Below the pieces are notes generated by a model. That model saw nothing but the letters and a program-made list of their open reading frames with translations, was not told the DNA's origin and made no database searches. From Thereva unica (Eukaryota; Arthropoda; Insecta; Diptera; Therevidae), in contig OX465283.1 in NCBI GenBank assembly GCA_949987705.1, positions 156,193,850-156,257,849 on the forward strand: DNA of 64,000 bases, read 5' to 3'. Below are positions 30,101 through 41,784 of this stretch, piece after piece (the stretch's first letter is position 1; each line of letters begins with the position of its first letter). The translations under genes were made by a program, and so were the position numbers.

Positions 30101-30576
30101 TACCATGTTTCCATCGCACTCGAAATCCGCAGGTTTCGATAAAACGATTTGGCGAAATCCAAATGTGTTTCCATCGCACCAAGCAGTTTTCGCTTGTCAT
30201 AACAAACTTGCACATCAAATTTTAAAAACCTAATTATATCAACAAAACTGAGGAATTTCGAAAGAATAGGCTGTAAAATAAGGAAAAAATATAAACATTC
30301 ATTTAAGCTCCATTTTAAACGTTAAAGATAGAAAATTTAAAAATGACAAATTCGTACTGTCAAAATTTTTTACAGCTGAGAAATTTCCCCAAAATTTCCC
30401 ACTTGCTGAATAGGCTGAATAGTCATTACCAAGATTTCGATCGAGATTTCATTGAAATCTCCTCCGAAAGGCGATTTCATTTTATATGCTAAAACATGAG
30501 ATTTCAAACGAGATTTCGTCCGAAATCCTCATTTTTGCCGAAATCGGAAGATTTCGAGTGCGATGGAAACATGGTA
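30101..30576. mobile_element. MITE with about 27-bp terminal inverted repeats and TAA target duplication
   Basis: Begins TACCATGTTTCCATCGCACT and ends with its exact complement. TAA lies at 30098-30100 and 30577-30579. A 3-bp TWA target fits PIF/Harbinger; TA (mariner) is an alternative. Internal copies of CGAAATC words extend the symmetry. No coding potential. Confidence 0.88.
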
Positions 30577-30579
30577 TAA

Positions 30580-31111
30580 AGGAGCAAGAGTGATGATCGA
30601 CCACAGGTTTAATTTTGAAACACACTTGGCGGGCATGGCGGATAAAACTTCCGCTATTTGTGCAGGATTTCCAAAAAGGCTACCCAAAGTGGGTGCTTAA
30701 ACCAATCCTTCGCCTCCTGTTGGTGAGAGGTGGTTAGGCAATTCGGTTTGACTCAGTACCAGTATGGGTAGCACAGCAGCAAGACATAGAGACCCAGCAG
30801 AAATTGGAATTACACAAACAGGCTAAAGCTAGAAATAGATACGTGCGTGCAGCGACGCGTGCTTGGGTTTCGTCTAGCTCTTTACAGATAACCAAAAAAT
30901 CTAAGCGATGAGTGCATGTGTTGAGACTGGAAAATTTGGCAATGGGAAAAAGTTGGAAGTAAACCAACTTTTTCATTGTATGCGTTCCGTTCACGTAACT
31001 ATATGTCAGTTTGCATTTCAATGTAACCACTTCTATTATATCAATTACCGCATTTATCTGTCTCCATCATAAGCCTCCTTTGCGCGTGCTGCGTGATAGC
31101 GAGAATTATAC
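30580..31111. other. No recognised gene
   Basis: Ordinary-complexity sequence without motifs I recognise. Confidence 0.45.
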
Positions 31112-31340
31112 CCTGGCGAAACGAGTTGAATTTCATCAACCAACTGATGACATGCGCTTTGGTGGAGCGGGAAAGGGCTAAGGAAGGCTATGATAGGAGG
31201 AATCAGGAGTGTAAAGAGGGAAGAAGAAAGAAGGAAAGTTATGTAGGTGGGAAAGTGGAAAAGGCGAAGGACCGTGGGGACGAATCCGGGACCTCTATGA
31301 TGGTTGCCAGACGCCTTACTTCCTAAGCTACCGAAACCCC
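31112..31340 (-). mobile_element. tRNA-derived SINE, truncated copy
   Basis: Matches the head half of the 12013 copy from the ACGAGTTGAAT word to the tRNA end. The B box is damaged (GGACGAATCCGGG in place of GGGAATCGAACCCGGG, plus strand). The tail half is missing. Confidence 0.82.
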
Positions 31341-32820
31341 TAATGGCAAAGCTAGTGAGACAAGTCTGTTAAGGGTCAGTGGACCCTCAGACATATCCCA
31401 AATGTAGATAGATGGGCTTCGAGGGAATGTTGGAAAGTAAGTTACGACCTCACACATATCTTGAGTGGAAATGGAGAATCCATCGTTTAGAGAATGTTAG
31501 TTCAGCGTTCTGGCTGATATGACTAGGTAACCACGATATGCCGGAACCAGAGGCATTCTTCATGTCACACGCTCATTTATTCTCAAATTCCGAGTGGGTA
31601 CTGCTACCCACCGTACCCACATTATCCGCCGTCTATGATTAAAGTAATCTTTAGACCAGTTTTCCTGTAAGCTACTAGCACTCGTTTTTGTACTAGAAGA
31701 GGTATTAGACTCGGAACTTTGGACCGATTTAACAACAAATAATGTCCAAAAATATTCTTTTGATACCTACACAAATACGAAATTCGTCGTTATACTTAAT
31801 CATGGAATAATGTTGATGTAGAGTAGCGAATCAAGCTTCTGTAAGTTTCTTTTTCTGTTAGGGATTGATGTTCTTAAGAAAGTCCCCATCTCCAAAATGA
31901 CCCTTTTAGAGGGATTAATAACTATGTCGCCAATTTGTAGAATTAAAATGTCTTCTTCTTAAAAAAAATCTATCATAAAGATTAAGATAAAAATCACTTT
32001 CAATATAACCTAATTTTTTTTTAGAATTAAGATAAACACTCCCAAGCACAGCACAACATCCCAAAACTAATACAAAAAAATCAGGGATTATAGAAGGGTT
32101 ACAGAAGCTGCAAATTCGCCGAAGCAGAAGGGTTAAATCCTCTTAAAACAGAGAAAACATTTTAGGATATTGCCAGACGACAACTTATGATTAAATCGAC
32201 ACAGAAATAGATAAAAAGAAAAAAATAAATTTTTCGTGGGGATTAGTTAATACAATTTGAGGAGTAATTTATCAAATAAACAAAAAAGGAGGACGAAAAC
32301 TGCAACTGGTTATTTTGTGGTCATCCTTTTATGGTTATTTATTACACAATTAATTTGATGGGTGTGAATTTTGATTGTGCGTTACGTAATTGGTGATGGG
32401 TCCCCCCCACACACACAGTCCACGTGCGTGAATGCTGCACATTAATATATATAGACCATTCCTTTTCATCGTTAACGAATCGAAAATTGCCCAATTTTCA
32501 TAACACACGCGTGTAATTAACACCAATTTAGAAAGAAAATGTTTTGTTTACTACAATTTGTATGTTCAGTTGTTTCGTGATAAAAGGCAGTTTTAATTTG
32601 TTTACATAAAATATAACACAAGGAAATGTGGTTTTACACCCTCCTAACCGAAAAATACTCGGATGAAAAAGATGATTGCTTGCATGTCATCATCATTTTA
32701 GATAAGAAACAAAAAACACACTTTTTTTTTGCAAAATAAAGAGATTTTAATTAAAATTAATTTTGATAAACTAAGCTTAAGTTAATCCAGCCTTAATCCA
32801 TTGCAATATATGTATAATTT
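31341..32820. other. No recognised gene
   Basis: AT-rich intergenic DNA downstream (3') of the small peptide gene. One isolated TTTAGACCA lies at 31650. A C-run with CA repeats lies at 32402-32417. Confidence 0.5.
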
Positions 32821-33074
32821 CTAAGAGTCTAATAAGCAGTAATCACATGCTTCGGCATCGTCCGCAGTCAATGAACATTCGTCAATGCAATCTGCAATCT
32901 GGAGAAATAAAATTTACAATCATTAATAAACAAAAAAAAAAAAATTAAATTAAATTAAAAAATTAATAATTTTAAAAGTAAAATAATTATAAATCTCACC
33001 TCCTGCTGCCTTGAGGCTGCAGCAGATGCAATTAGAATGCCAGCGAAAAAGAATAAAAGCTTCCAGAAATTCAT
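32821..33074 (-). CDS. Small secreted four-cysteine peptide, two exons
   Basis: Minus strand. Exon 1 is 33074-33000 (25 codons), exon 2 is 32898-32821 (25 codons plus TAG), and the 101-bp phase-0 intron has GTGAGA at the donor and TTTATTTCTCCAG at the acceptor. The 50-residue product starts MNFWKLLFFFAGILIASAAA, a clear signal peptide. The mature part of about 30 residues is acidic, with C29, C33, C43 and C46 (C-x3-C-x9-C-x2-C), probably two disulfides; it ends in CLLDS. A TATA box lies 72 bases upstream. I do not recognise the family: a short immune, venom-like, gut or reproductive secreted peptide are all conceivable. The call rests on the agreement of signal peptide, splice sites, frame and promoter, not on homology. 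Confidence 0.72.
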
Positions 33075-33115
33075 TTTTGAGAGAAGAGCGGAGTCCGGCA
33101 ACAATTTTCGATTAG

Positions 33116-33152
33116 AACTAACCTAAATTTGGCAATATCGCGACATTTTATA
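33116..33152 (-). promoter_or_regulatory. Core promoter of the small peptide gene
   Basis: On the minus strand TATAAAA (33152-33146) is followed about 30 bases later by TTAGTT (33121-33116), a fair arthropod initiator. This predicts a 5' leader of about 45 bases before the ATG at 33074. Confidence 0.6.
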
Positions 33153-33579
33153 ATCTTTTCGAATGGCATTGATACTGACACGTCTATAATTTACAGGTGT
33201 TCAAACAGGTAAAACAAAATTACAAAATTAAAGAACGCGTAGATCGGAAAATTAAACAATTTTTTTTGTTACTGGTGATTACTTCAATACAGGTGGTTAT
33301 GGTTTTACGTATTTTCAGAGTGTGTCATTTGTGCATAATAATTAGAAACAGTTGACGAATATATTGTTATTGGGAAATGTGAAGAAAATAGTGTCCTAAA
33401 TGTCGCCCTTCAATTGTCTGTTAATATTGGTTTATGTATCAAAGTAATTGTGTTTTGTCTGTGACTACCTTAGTGTCTGAAAGGTAAGAAAATTTATTAG
33501 AAATTTACAAAACAGACTTCTAGAATGCCCTTCTAGTTGTTATCTTACATCTATATCTATAAAAATCTCGTGTCACAGT
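33153..33579. other. Upstream region of the small peptide gene
   Basis: AT-rich. No NF-kB-like site was recognised by eye. It ends at the hAT-like repeat at 33580. Confidence 0.4.
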
Positions 33580-34020
33580 CAGTGCCGCTGTTTGACTTTT
33601 TTGCGCCCGGTGCAGTATGCCATATTGCGCCCCCATCGGCTGTTCATTTTTTGATCGCAGTGAAGGAGAATGAAAAAAGACACAAGTACTTTGTGGAGTT
33701 CCTTTAATATAAGAAAATGAAGGCAAGGGAAAACTTTCATTTTTTTTCTGAAATTGCGCCCGGTACAAATGCACCCATTGCACCTATGAAAGCGTTTATC
33801 TGGAATCTTGCTTTTGTGCTAAGTTTGCTTGCGTTTTACCTTCACCAAACTTTCTCGCTAATTCTGTTTAATACCCCAGGATGTTTTTGGGTGCTAGCTG
33901 CACTTCCACTAACTATTTCCAGCACAATTCTTGGCTCCTATAACCTATATTAGTGTACACTCGAATCTCCATAGTAAAGATCCCTATGTGATTACCTAAG
34001 CCTTCATATTTCAAGGGATA
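33580..34020 (+). mobile_element. hAT-like dispersed repeat, copy 3
   Basis: CAGTGCCGCTG start, then TTTTTTGCGCCCGGTGCAGT and GCGCCCGGTACAAATGCACC, then a shared downstream part with CAGGATGTTT, GCTAGCTGCACTTCC and TTCATATTTCAAGG as in copy 1. Confidence 0.62.
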
Positions 34021-34679
34021 ATCTCTCTGCGGTTAGACCTATGGGGCTCGACAGCAAGGGAGACCCATCCTTCCTGGAAGGATAGCGTAGACCAGGACGC
34101 ACAGAGCTTAGGGATGCCAAACTGCATGACCTCGGCTCAGAATCGGGACCCATGGAGAGAACAGTTGCGAGTGGCCAGGACCGGATCCCGGTTTTAGCGC
34201 CGTTAATGAGAAGAATAGGTGCATGTATTAGTTTCCACTGTAGAATCTTACGTGGAAATAAACAGTCCCCTTAACAGCTTTCTGAGACATATAAGACGCT
34301 TTCAACAACTTCAGAATTGTGGCAATCCAGGTGTTCCTCGCCGAAAATCTGAAATTTATGAAATTGCGCCCGGTGCAAGTGCACCATTTGCACCTATTAA
34401 AGCGCCGTCCCTGCCTACGGGGCACCGCGAGGAGATAGGATTAGGACTTGCTAACAGAGCTGCTAGGTGTTCGTCTACAGTAACCCACGTAACTCACAAC
34501 AACTAACCGGTTTTAACAAAAGTGGCAAATCGATTGAAACTACTCTCCGAGGTCTTTTTGCCATTCGCCCCCCAAACTGGTGGTATACGCATTATTATTG
34601 TGGAACCAGTTTGAAACTGAGTTTGCAAATCAGTCGACTCGTGTACCGCGGTCCTGAGAGTTCGAAGTTTTGTCAACAA
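34021..34679. other. Non-coding, with one hAT-like end fragment
   Basis: 34355-34406 carries the right-hand part of the family (TTGCGCCCGGTGCAAGTGCA to AAGCGCCGTCCCTG). The remainder is unrecognised. Confidence 0.5.
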
Positions 34680-34897
34680 CTTAGGCTTAGGGTTTTTGCG
34701 CCCGGTGCAGTATGCCATCCGACGCCCCATCAGCTCGATATTTTTTGATCGCAATGAAGGAAAGTGGAAAAACACACAATTCCTGTAATAGATGAAAATA
34801 AAGACGCAGGAACACTTTTTTTAAATTTTTTTAAAGATTATCTGAAATTGCGCCCTCGTACAATTGCGCCTGGTGCCCACCTATGAAAGCGCCGCCC
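34680..34897 (+). mobile_element. hAT-like dispersed repeat, short copy
   Basis: TTTTTGCGCCCGGTGCAGTA through CACCTATGAAAGCGCCGCCC, about 215 bp, lacking the longer shared downstream part. Confidence 0.6.
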
Positions 34898-35766
34898 GTG
34901 GTCACAGTGTTTTTTTTACCGAACTCCTCCGAAACGGGTTGACCGATTTGTATGAAATTTGTTGTGTATATTTGGTAGGTCTGAGAATAAGTCGTAGGCT
35001 ATTTTTTATACCTTTACTCAAAAGAAACAGCTGACAAATCTAAAAAAATGGTAATTTTAGAAATTTACACTTAATTTTAGTTTCAATAGCTTCATGGCCT
35101 ACCTATTGTTTGACAGCTTCGGCTGGTTTTGGATCGCCATTCTGCGAAGCATCTACTATAGTTCCCTAGTATTGTTAAAAATCGAGAAGATGGTTTGCTT
35201 TAATTTAAGATCCTCGATTACTTCGTCCTCCCAATCCCGTAGCCTAGCGACAGCATTCGTCAGTTATTGGCTGGTCTGTTGGTTGGCACTGGTGATCTTA
35301 ATGAACCTCCTGTCATCTCTACAATCAAAAACTGAGTTGAGCAATCGTCTTCAAAACTTTTTACCACCTGAGTCAGGACCACAAATTGAGGAGGATTGGT
35401 TCTCCGTCAATTTGCCTTCGACAAAGTAGTCCATGGACATTGTCATGGTGATCCCGGCTAACTTATCCTGGTATGAGAGTGCTTGCGGTACCTCCTTTCC
35501 TTCTTCTGGGGTCCCTGCCACCTGACGAATACTCGAACCGCGACCGTTTAGAGATGAGGTCTTGTGATGAGCCCATTGCAACTTACTTTTGGATGTTACA
35601 GGAGTTCGGAAATGCAGTCTCTCCTGTTCCTCTGTGGGATTACTTTATTTCTGAACGAATTTTTTGCTTGTAGCGTGCTGAAAACGGGAGCTGTAAGTAA
35701 AGAGAATATACTGACGACATCCCAATCCTGTTGATGTCAGCCTTCAATCTTACTTCAGCCTTACCA
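34898..35766. other. No recognised gene
   Basis: Ordinary-complexity DNA. The plus-strand ORF at 35094-35429 (111 codons) has no motif I recognise. Confidence 0.45.
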
Positions 35767-35855
35767 CTAGGGAATCCAATCCCGCACTATTTTTGCGGGA
35801 TCAGTAATGCGGGACTAGACGTGCTGGATCCGCGGGATTCGCGGGATTTGGGCAA
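35767..35855 (+). repeat. AATCCCGC / GCGGGATT short repeat, copy 1
   Basis: TAGGGAATCCAATCCCGCAC followed by GCGGGAT, ATGCGGGACT, CCGCGGGATTCGCGGGATTT. Inverse copies lie at 37716-37803 and 56535-56598. The words resemble both the hAT ends at 20.2/21.7 kb and the satellite 8-mer. Confidence 0.6.
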
Positions 35856-36524
35856 TAGAAGCACCTTTTATAAGAAACGCTACTTAATAGAGAAATATTT
35901 CAAAGTAGGATAGATTTAGGGCCTCCGAACACGAGTCGACTGATTTGCGATTCCAGTTGCACACGCAACTGTTTCGTCATCTTGCCGATCAGAAGCGATA
36001 TCAGTTATGTGGTTACACTTGATTTGAGCTACTTGAAATTTTGCCAAAACTAGTAAAAACTATATGGGCACAGAACACCGATTGATCCGAAGTCAGTTGT
36101 GCTCGTGTTTTTTTTTATGTGAAAGACTAGAGTCTTACTAGAGAGAATTGAAATGTCAAAATAAGTTCCAATACAGAGAAATTATATTGAAGTGGTTATA
36201 CTGGAAGCAACGGAATTGAACGGATCGGAATTACTAAACTAAAAATTTTAAACATAAGTCCAATATTTGGTAAAATCTTGCCGAAAAATTAGGAAGTGCA
36301 AATGATATTTGCATACGTTCGATTCCAGCAGTATAACCAGCAAAATTCCATTACGTTAACTCTCTGCTTTGTTGCTTTCCGTTGTGTCCAGTATAATTGA
36401 GGCTTTACACTCCCCAAAATAATTAAATTCGTTAGTTGAAGATATCTGCCTACTAAAGAATACAGCTTTAACTCAAAATCGTCTCCAAGTATATTTATGT
36501 GCGCGTAACCAAACGTGATCAATT
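35856..36524. other. Non-coding, with a SINE tail fragment
   Basis: 36108-36136 holds the T-run plus ATGTGAAAGACTAGAGTCTTA tail of the tRNA-derived SINE (minus orientation). The remainder is unrecognised. Confidence 0.5.
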
Positions 36525-36820
36525 ACTGAGTCTCCATTCAGAGTTTATTCTGGGTTAACTCAGAGTAAGCGATAATGGAAACGGGGGTTAGGTAAAGTTA
36601 AATCCAAAAAAAAACGAAGAAGCACGTCGCCTTCAACCGGGTTTTGCATATGGGTTTGTTTAAGTGCGTTTACTGCACATACATACATATATCAACGGAC
36701 ACACGATGTAAAATTATTAATGTCACATCAACCCAGAATGGTCATGGAGTTAACTTGAGGGGAAAAGCTTTCTGTAAACTCAACGAATAATTTACTCCAG
36801 TTCATGGAAACACAGTAAAT
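36525..36820. mobile_element. Short inverted-repeat element, family E
   Basis: TTACTGAGTCTCCATTCAGA at the left pairs imperfectly with TTCATGGAAACACAGTAA at the right. The interior (ACTCAGAGTAAGCG, ATGGAAACGGGGGTTAGGTA) matches the element at 55735. It abuts the next element directly. Confidence 0.6.
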
Positions 36821-37248
36821 TACCCCGTTTATGACTAGGTTCAACCCAGGTTCAACCCAGTCATAAACGGATGTCGAGTTGAAACTGGGTCCACTCAACC
36901 CAACTCAGCTCTCCTACGTGAATCGAGTTGATATTTCGCCTCATATACGCGGGTTGAGTTGAAATTGGGTTGAAGTGACATTTGTCTTGTTTATTTACTA
37001 TCCGTGAAGTCCACTTTAGGCGTTAATTGTATGTTCGGTGTTTTTTCTGACACAGGAACAAAAAATTATTTCGTTCTAAATTTTTACGTATCTATAAATG
37101 ACAGTTTCACACAAAAATTTGAGGTTATGTTTTGATATCAATTCAACTCTATTTCAACCCAAAGTGAGCTCAACTCGACATCATATACGATGGTTGAAAC
37201 TTCAACTCAACCTCGACTCAACTTTTCAACCTAGTCATAAACAGGGTA
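36821..37248. mobile_element. TACCCCG MITE, copy a
   Basis: TACCCCGTTTATGACTAGGT at the left and ACCTAGTCATAAACAGGGTA at the right are inverted repeats with one difference. AAT precedes and follows it, so the duplication is AAT, or TA if the ends are drawn inward. The interior is built from GGTTGAGTTGAA-like words. Copies lie at 46335, 52839 and 59127. Confidence 0.9.
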
Positions 37249-37260
37249 AATATCAAGTTA

Positions 37261-37690
37261 AGCCTGAAACAGAATCAACGCAGTGTGCAGTATGCAGTGT
37301 TTTTTACTGCTTGTCAAAAATTACGGCACTGCGTCTTATAACGAAATAAACGCAATGCAGTGTTTGTCAAATCAAGTCAAACGTTAAATTTGTTGTTATT
37401 TTCGAAAACATGGTGCGGAGAAATTTAAGAAATATTTTGTTATTGGCGGCTTTAACAGTTTATAGAAATAATTTGTTTTTACTGGCATACTACCACCGTT
37501 ATGAAAATTTGAAGTTTAATATTCTAACCTCACACTGCAGAGCAAATTTAGAATTTAGCCTAAACCTGCAGTGCAGTATTCTGCTGCTTACTGCGCTAAA
37601 TGCAATTGTGTGCCGAGTAATAGAAAAGCACAAAACCAAACTTTGACAGGCAGTGCAGTATACTGCACTGCATTGATTCTGTTTCAGGCT
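37261..37690. mobile_element. MITE with long inverted repeats and TTA duplication
   Basis: AGCCTGAAACAGAATCAACG and the complementary right end, with TTA at 37258-37260 and 37691-37693. Symmetry extends over about 35 bases rich in GCAGTG. PIF/Harbinger-like by target. Confidence 0.85.
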
Positions 37691-37715
37691 TTACCTTACA
37701 AAATCTATTTTTTGC

Positions 37716-37803
37716 AGTCCTGCAAATCCCGCGGATCCGCAGGATTGTTGACCTCGATCTCGCAGGCTTGCGGGATTGAGATTTCGATGCGGATTCCCTA
37801 CTT
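37716..37803 (-). repeat. AATCCCGC short repeat, copy 2
   Basis: CAGTCCTGCAAATCCCGCGG through ATTCCCTA, the complement of the 35767 arrangement. Confidence 0.55.
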
Positions 37804-39445
37804 ACCACTGATGACGCATTTACCAATTTTTTTCCATGGAATTTTAAACTTTGGACACTACTTTTGGTATCTAAATAAAAAACCCATCTCAAAACCGAAC
37901 AATGACATAAAAACAAATGTCACCCTGTATTTATCCAAAATCTGACCTACATTTCAACGTATTCAACCTACAAACAAAATATTTCGTCATTTAAAAAAAA
38001 CGAGGTTATCGATAAACACATATTCATATTCATCATCATTTCCTGGTAATTCTACACACACAAAAAAAAATTGTTTTTCAACCCTTTTATATAAACTTTT
38101 CTTCTTTTTGTCTTCACGCTTCTATATCCCGGTTCTAATCATTGTTTTGAAGGACTTCCTCCTTTTTTATTCATTTCATACAGTGCACAGCCCTATATTA
38201 TATTTCAAGTATTTTTTTTTGTGCTATGTATGCGCAGCTATGCGTTCCCACCCTTAAATTAAGATTTTTTTACCCTTATTTTACCCGCGCGGAATTTCCT
38301 TTCATCACATTTGGCCTACTTCAGTTAATTACGTAATGTCCTTGTACGAAAGGATTATATTTCTTTTTTAATACAAGGTTACTGGAAGGTGATTTTGAAG
38401 GATTTTTTTTGTATTTTACATGTGTAAGTATAAAAATGGATTAACAAGGATATAAATTTTGAAAATTCATTAAATCCGATTCACAATTACTAAAATGCTT
38501 CACAACTCCTTTTTGCCACTTCCTTAATGGCAATTTATTTTTTTTTGTGTCCTTCTTGAAAACGTATAATTTCCTTTATCTTAATTTTAAATCCTTGAAC
38601 CGCATGCATAAAAATAAATCACGTCATTGCCATCCCCCATTTATGGTTGGTATAAATGCGTTTGACTACTAATTAAAACTCACGCGCCAGTAGGGGTCCT
38701 TTTTGGGCATAGATGGCACCCTGGGCCCACCCGATGATGTCACACCCAATAAAACAATCCTTTGGCCCCCATTCAAGCATAGCGAGAATGCCATAAACAC
38801 CGCAGGATGACGACGACGACGCTTTATCTACAGCCTCCCATCAAGGATAAGGCGCGATATTTTTACACAGGACGATCGCGGTGACGACGTTGTGCAACTG
38901 AATAAACGCAAGGGTAGAAGGGTTACTAGACTACGCAAACCCTTTCACTTCGCAGCTCGTAAGAAGCCAACTAAGCCCTGCAGCGCGCATCCATCTTGTT
39001 AAGGACGTGAAATTTATTGAAGGAGGAAATTAAAAGGATTTTCGGCAACGGCCGCACCGGGATGCGAAATCTGTGAAAATATCGAATTTCACTTTGGGTG
39101 AGGATTTTAATTACCAAAGTTTTGTGGTGGACGGGAATTCTCTAAGTTTCCGAGATTCTCGGATTTTTTTTTTGTTATTCTTGTTCTTGCTGCTCCAAGC
39201 CATATGGGCGAAGCTCCGGGGATCAGGTTTTTGCCTCAATTCTAGTTCTTGGGAATAATTTGGCATTAATTTCGATATTTTATGTGTTTTCAGGACATGA
39301 AATCAATACTTTTCGTCCTTAAGCAAATTTAAAGTCGAACAGGATAATTATTCATGATGGGGTCCAGGAAATACAGCCACTAACCTTTTTTGAAACATAT
39401 CAAATAAATTATGCAAGTACAGATACCAGATACCCTAGATTGATG
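37804..39445. other. No recognised gene
   Basis: Mostly AT-rich. 38690-39000 is a more complex GC-richer block (GACGACGACGACG at 38809) that could be conserved non-coding DNA, but I cannot test that. Confidence 0.45.
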
Positions 39446-39453
39446 GTCTAGGG

Positions 39454-40193
39454 TAGCGGTTCACAACCCACATGCATTCGCGTGTTATAAAACAGATAAT
39501 TAAAACTATTGCACACTAAGCATGCCACCAATAAAAAACATTGTATATGGAGATAGTAAACATTGTATAGACATTGTATATGGAGATAGTGGAGATAGAT
39601 AGTGTATGGAGATAGATAGATAGATAGTAGAGTAAGATCCGAAATTACATACAGGCCGCCGGCAGGCCGTGGCCTTTCAGACCAGGTCGGCAGATATGGC
39701 CCGATCAAGGCCACAAATTACTTAGTCCGACTGAGGGATGAAGACTTCAGGTATCCTCGCCTGACAGTCCATGGACTGCATACACACTGGCGAAAGCTGG
39801 TTTCCTACATACACACTGGCGAAAGCGACAGTTTAGGATGGCAGGTTGTTAATTCAAGTGAAAAAATCTTCATGGCCTCAACGAGATCATCAGACTGAAT
39901 TGAAATTCAGATCGCCTGGCGCGGACTGACGATAAATACTCACAGAAATAAAGATTTTCCTCGGTTTTCCTAGACTGCAGGCCTCATTCACTTCGCGGTC
40001 GGTGATTGTGTGGTGATACTTGGCCTACCGGCGGCATGTACATATGTGAATAACTCTGCAGGCCTCGATAGCAATCGAGCATGAATATGAAGGGCACGCG
40101 ATTGAGTGAAGCGTGCCACAGAGTGAAGCCTGCCATCACAGATCTTCTCGCGTGTCTCCTAGTGGCACGCTTGTCATAGGTTGCCGACCACTG
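39454..40193. mobile_element. 740-bp hAT element
   Basis: The left end TAGCGGTTCACAACC pairs with the right end GGTTGCCGACCACTG (hAT CAGTGGTCGGCAACC type) with mismatches. Flanks GTCTAGGG (39446-39453) and GTCTAGAG (40194-40201) form an 8-bp duplication with one difference. It contains GATA repeats at 39586-39632. Interior homology recurs at 61010-61205. Confidence 0.8.
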
Positions 40194-40409
40194 GTCTAGA
40201 GCTTAAGGTTTCTGGCTACCAAACTCATGAAATTTACAAGAGAGATCTTCAATAGCTGTTGCAAACAAAACTGTCCAAGAAAGTCATTGCCTCATAGCCC
40301 CAAACGTAGAAGCAAGCCTTAGGCAATAGCTAGGAGCTATGTTGAGCTCGAGAATAATCGAAGCGAATTTGGGAACCGCCAAATATGCCAACCGAGTTTT
40401 TTTTTTTTA

Positions 40410-40640
40410 TAAATAGAACAATTTGGCTGGGGAATAATCTCCCACAATCAGTTTTTCCGAATTCGTACAATATCCAAGAGTTCCAACGTAAGGTTCAACG
40501 CCACCTGCTCTAATACTTTCCAGACCTCCCCTGATCTATCTTACTCTCTTCTACCATTCAAACCAAGCTTGCTACTAGACATTGCACCACGACCTGAACG
40601 ACATAAAAAAAACTAAAATATGCACCACGAACGCTCTTGA
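40410..40640 (+). pseudogene. LINE reverse-transcriptase C-terminal fragment
   Basis: LWNNLPQSVFPNSYNIQEFQ followed by RKVQRHLL, the familiar end of many CR1/Jockey-type reverse transcriptases. The A-run after 40610 may be its tail. Confidence 0.6.
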
Positions 40641-40869
40641 TGTTCTCTTGCACCTACTTCGGCCACGACCTCATATCTACTACTACCATACTAGTATCGT
40701 GCCACCCAAACACCAAAGACTGAGGGAATCTGGGCCTTAAACCTAGTCTAGCAATATCTTGAACCTGTTACTCGAGGGAATGGTCGCTACAACCACGGAT
40801 TACCTTCTCCCTAGATTGATCTTCTGCAAGGAGTTCTTCTTCGAAATACGTTCGATATACTTATATTCA

Positions 40870-41010
40870 AAGGCAGGTAGTGGAGCGGTGCAGAGCTGAG
40901 CTAGATAGGCTTTGTAGAAAGAACAACGTAAGTCTTATCTGGGGTCCCGGACGTAAGAACAAAGATGAAAACACCTACCTAGCCAAGCAGGTTGGGTCTT
41001 TCTGATACCG
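40870..41010 (+). pseudogene. LINE RNase H-like fragment
   Basis: VVERCRAELDRLCRKNNVSL, then IWGPGRKNKDENTYLAKQVG, resembles the VTLIWVPGH..I.GNE.AD.LAK stretch of LINE-encoded RNase H, with key residues changed. Confidence 0.6.
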
Positions 41011-41059
41011 ACTAGATATTGCCAAAGTCACTGTAGAATATAGTATTTTTCATCCACCG

Positions 41060-41290
41060 TCCTCATTGACTAGGATATATTTCTTTCGCAGAACTTTACT
41101 CTCGAACGTATCCATCTTATCTCGAAGGTTTTGGAAGACACACGTAAGTTGGCATCACGGCCTAAAAAGTGTGGTGGTCCATCACCACATGGGCTATTTT
41201 GTTCCAAGTGGCTCCATCATTAGATATCCACGTGGCTTTGCGGATAACTTTACCCGCCAAACTAGTACTTGCAATGAGTAAGGACTTACT
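41060..41290 (-). pseudogene. LINE endonuclease fragment
   Basis: Minus strand: KATWISNDGATWNKIAHVVM then DHHTF matches the WTSPDG.T.NQIDHV.ID.RH block of an APE-type LINE endonuclease. The opposite orientation to its neighbours shows rearrangement. Confidence 0.6.
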
Positions 41291-41784
41291 GGCTGCCAGC
41301 AGGTTTCTTATGAAACCTGTGGGCGCCGACATACTGCATCACGTGTGTCGACATACTGCACAACCACTGCAATTAAAAGTCAATCGAAAAATTATAAAAA
41401 ATAACTAGATTATCGATTGGTGATGTACATAAGATTCTGGAATTTCAAAAGTTCTCACAGTTTACCCATCTAGCCTTGTCGTCGATACAAAATTCCGAAA
41501 GCCGTTGCAATAAAACGGACCATTATTAAAAACTAGAGTTGAGCCGGAGATATACGAGGCAGTACATTTGTCCCTTACATGATGGTAAATTGTACTGAAG
41601 CCTCATTTTTTATATGTCCAGGTTTAAAAATAATGACCTAGAGGTTTTCTTTCTTTAATTTGCTTGTTAGTTGTCATTGTGGCATAACAATGGCACCTCG
41701 CCTAATTTGAAGTAGGACGTTGTATTTTAGTATTTTGATTGAGGTGTTAGCGGCACCGCAGTATTAGCATCCTGTTGGTTAAGG

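Noticed and set aside
35094..35429. 111-codon ORF as a membrane protein gene
   Set aside because: Hydrophobic patches occur, but no homology, promoter or splice support was seen. Kept as unassigned.
38809..38822. GACGACGACGACG as a coding Asp repeat
   Set aside because: No surrounding ORF with sensible codon use; a short microsatellite is enough.
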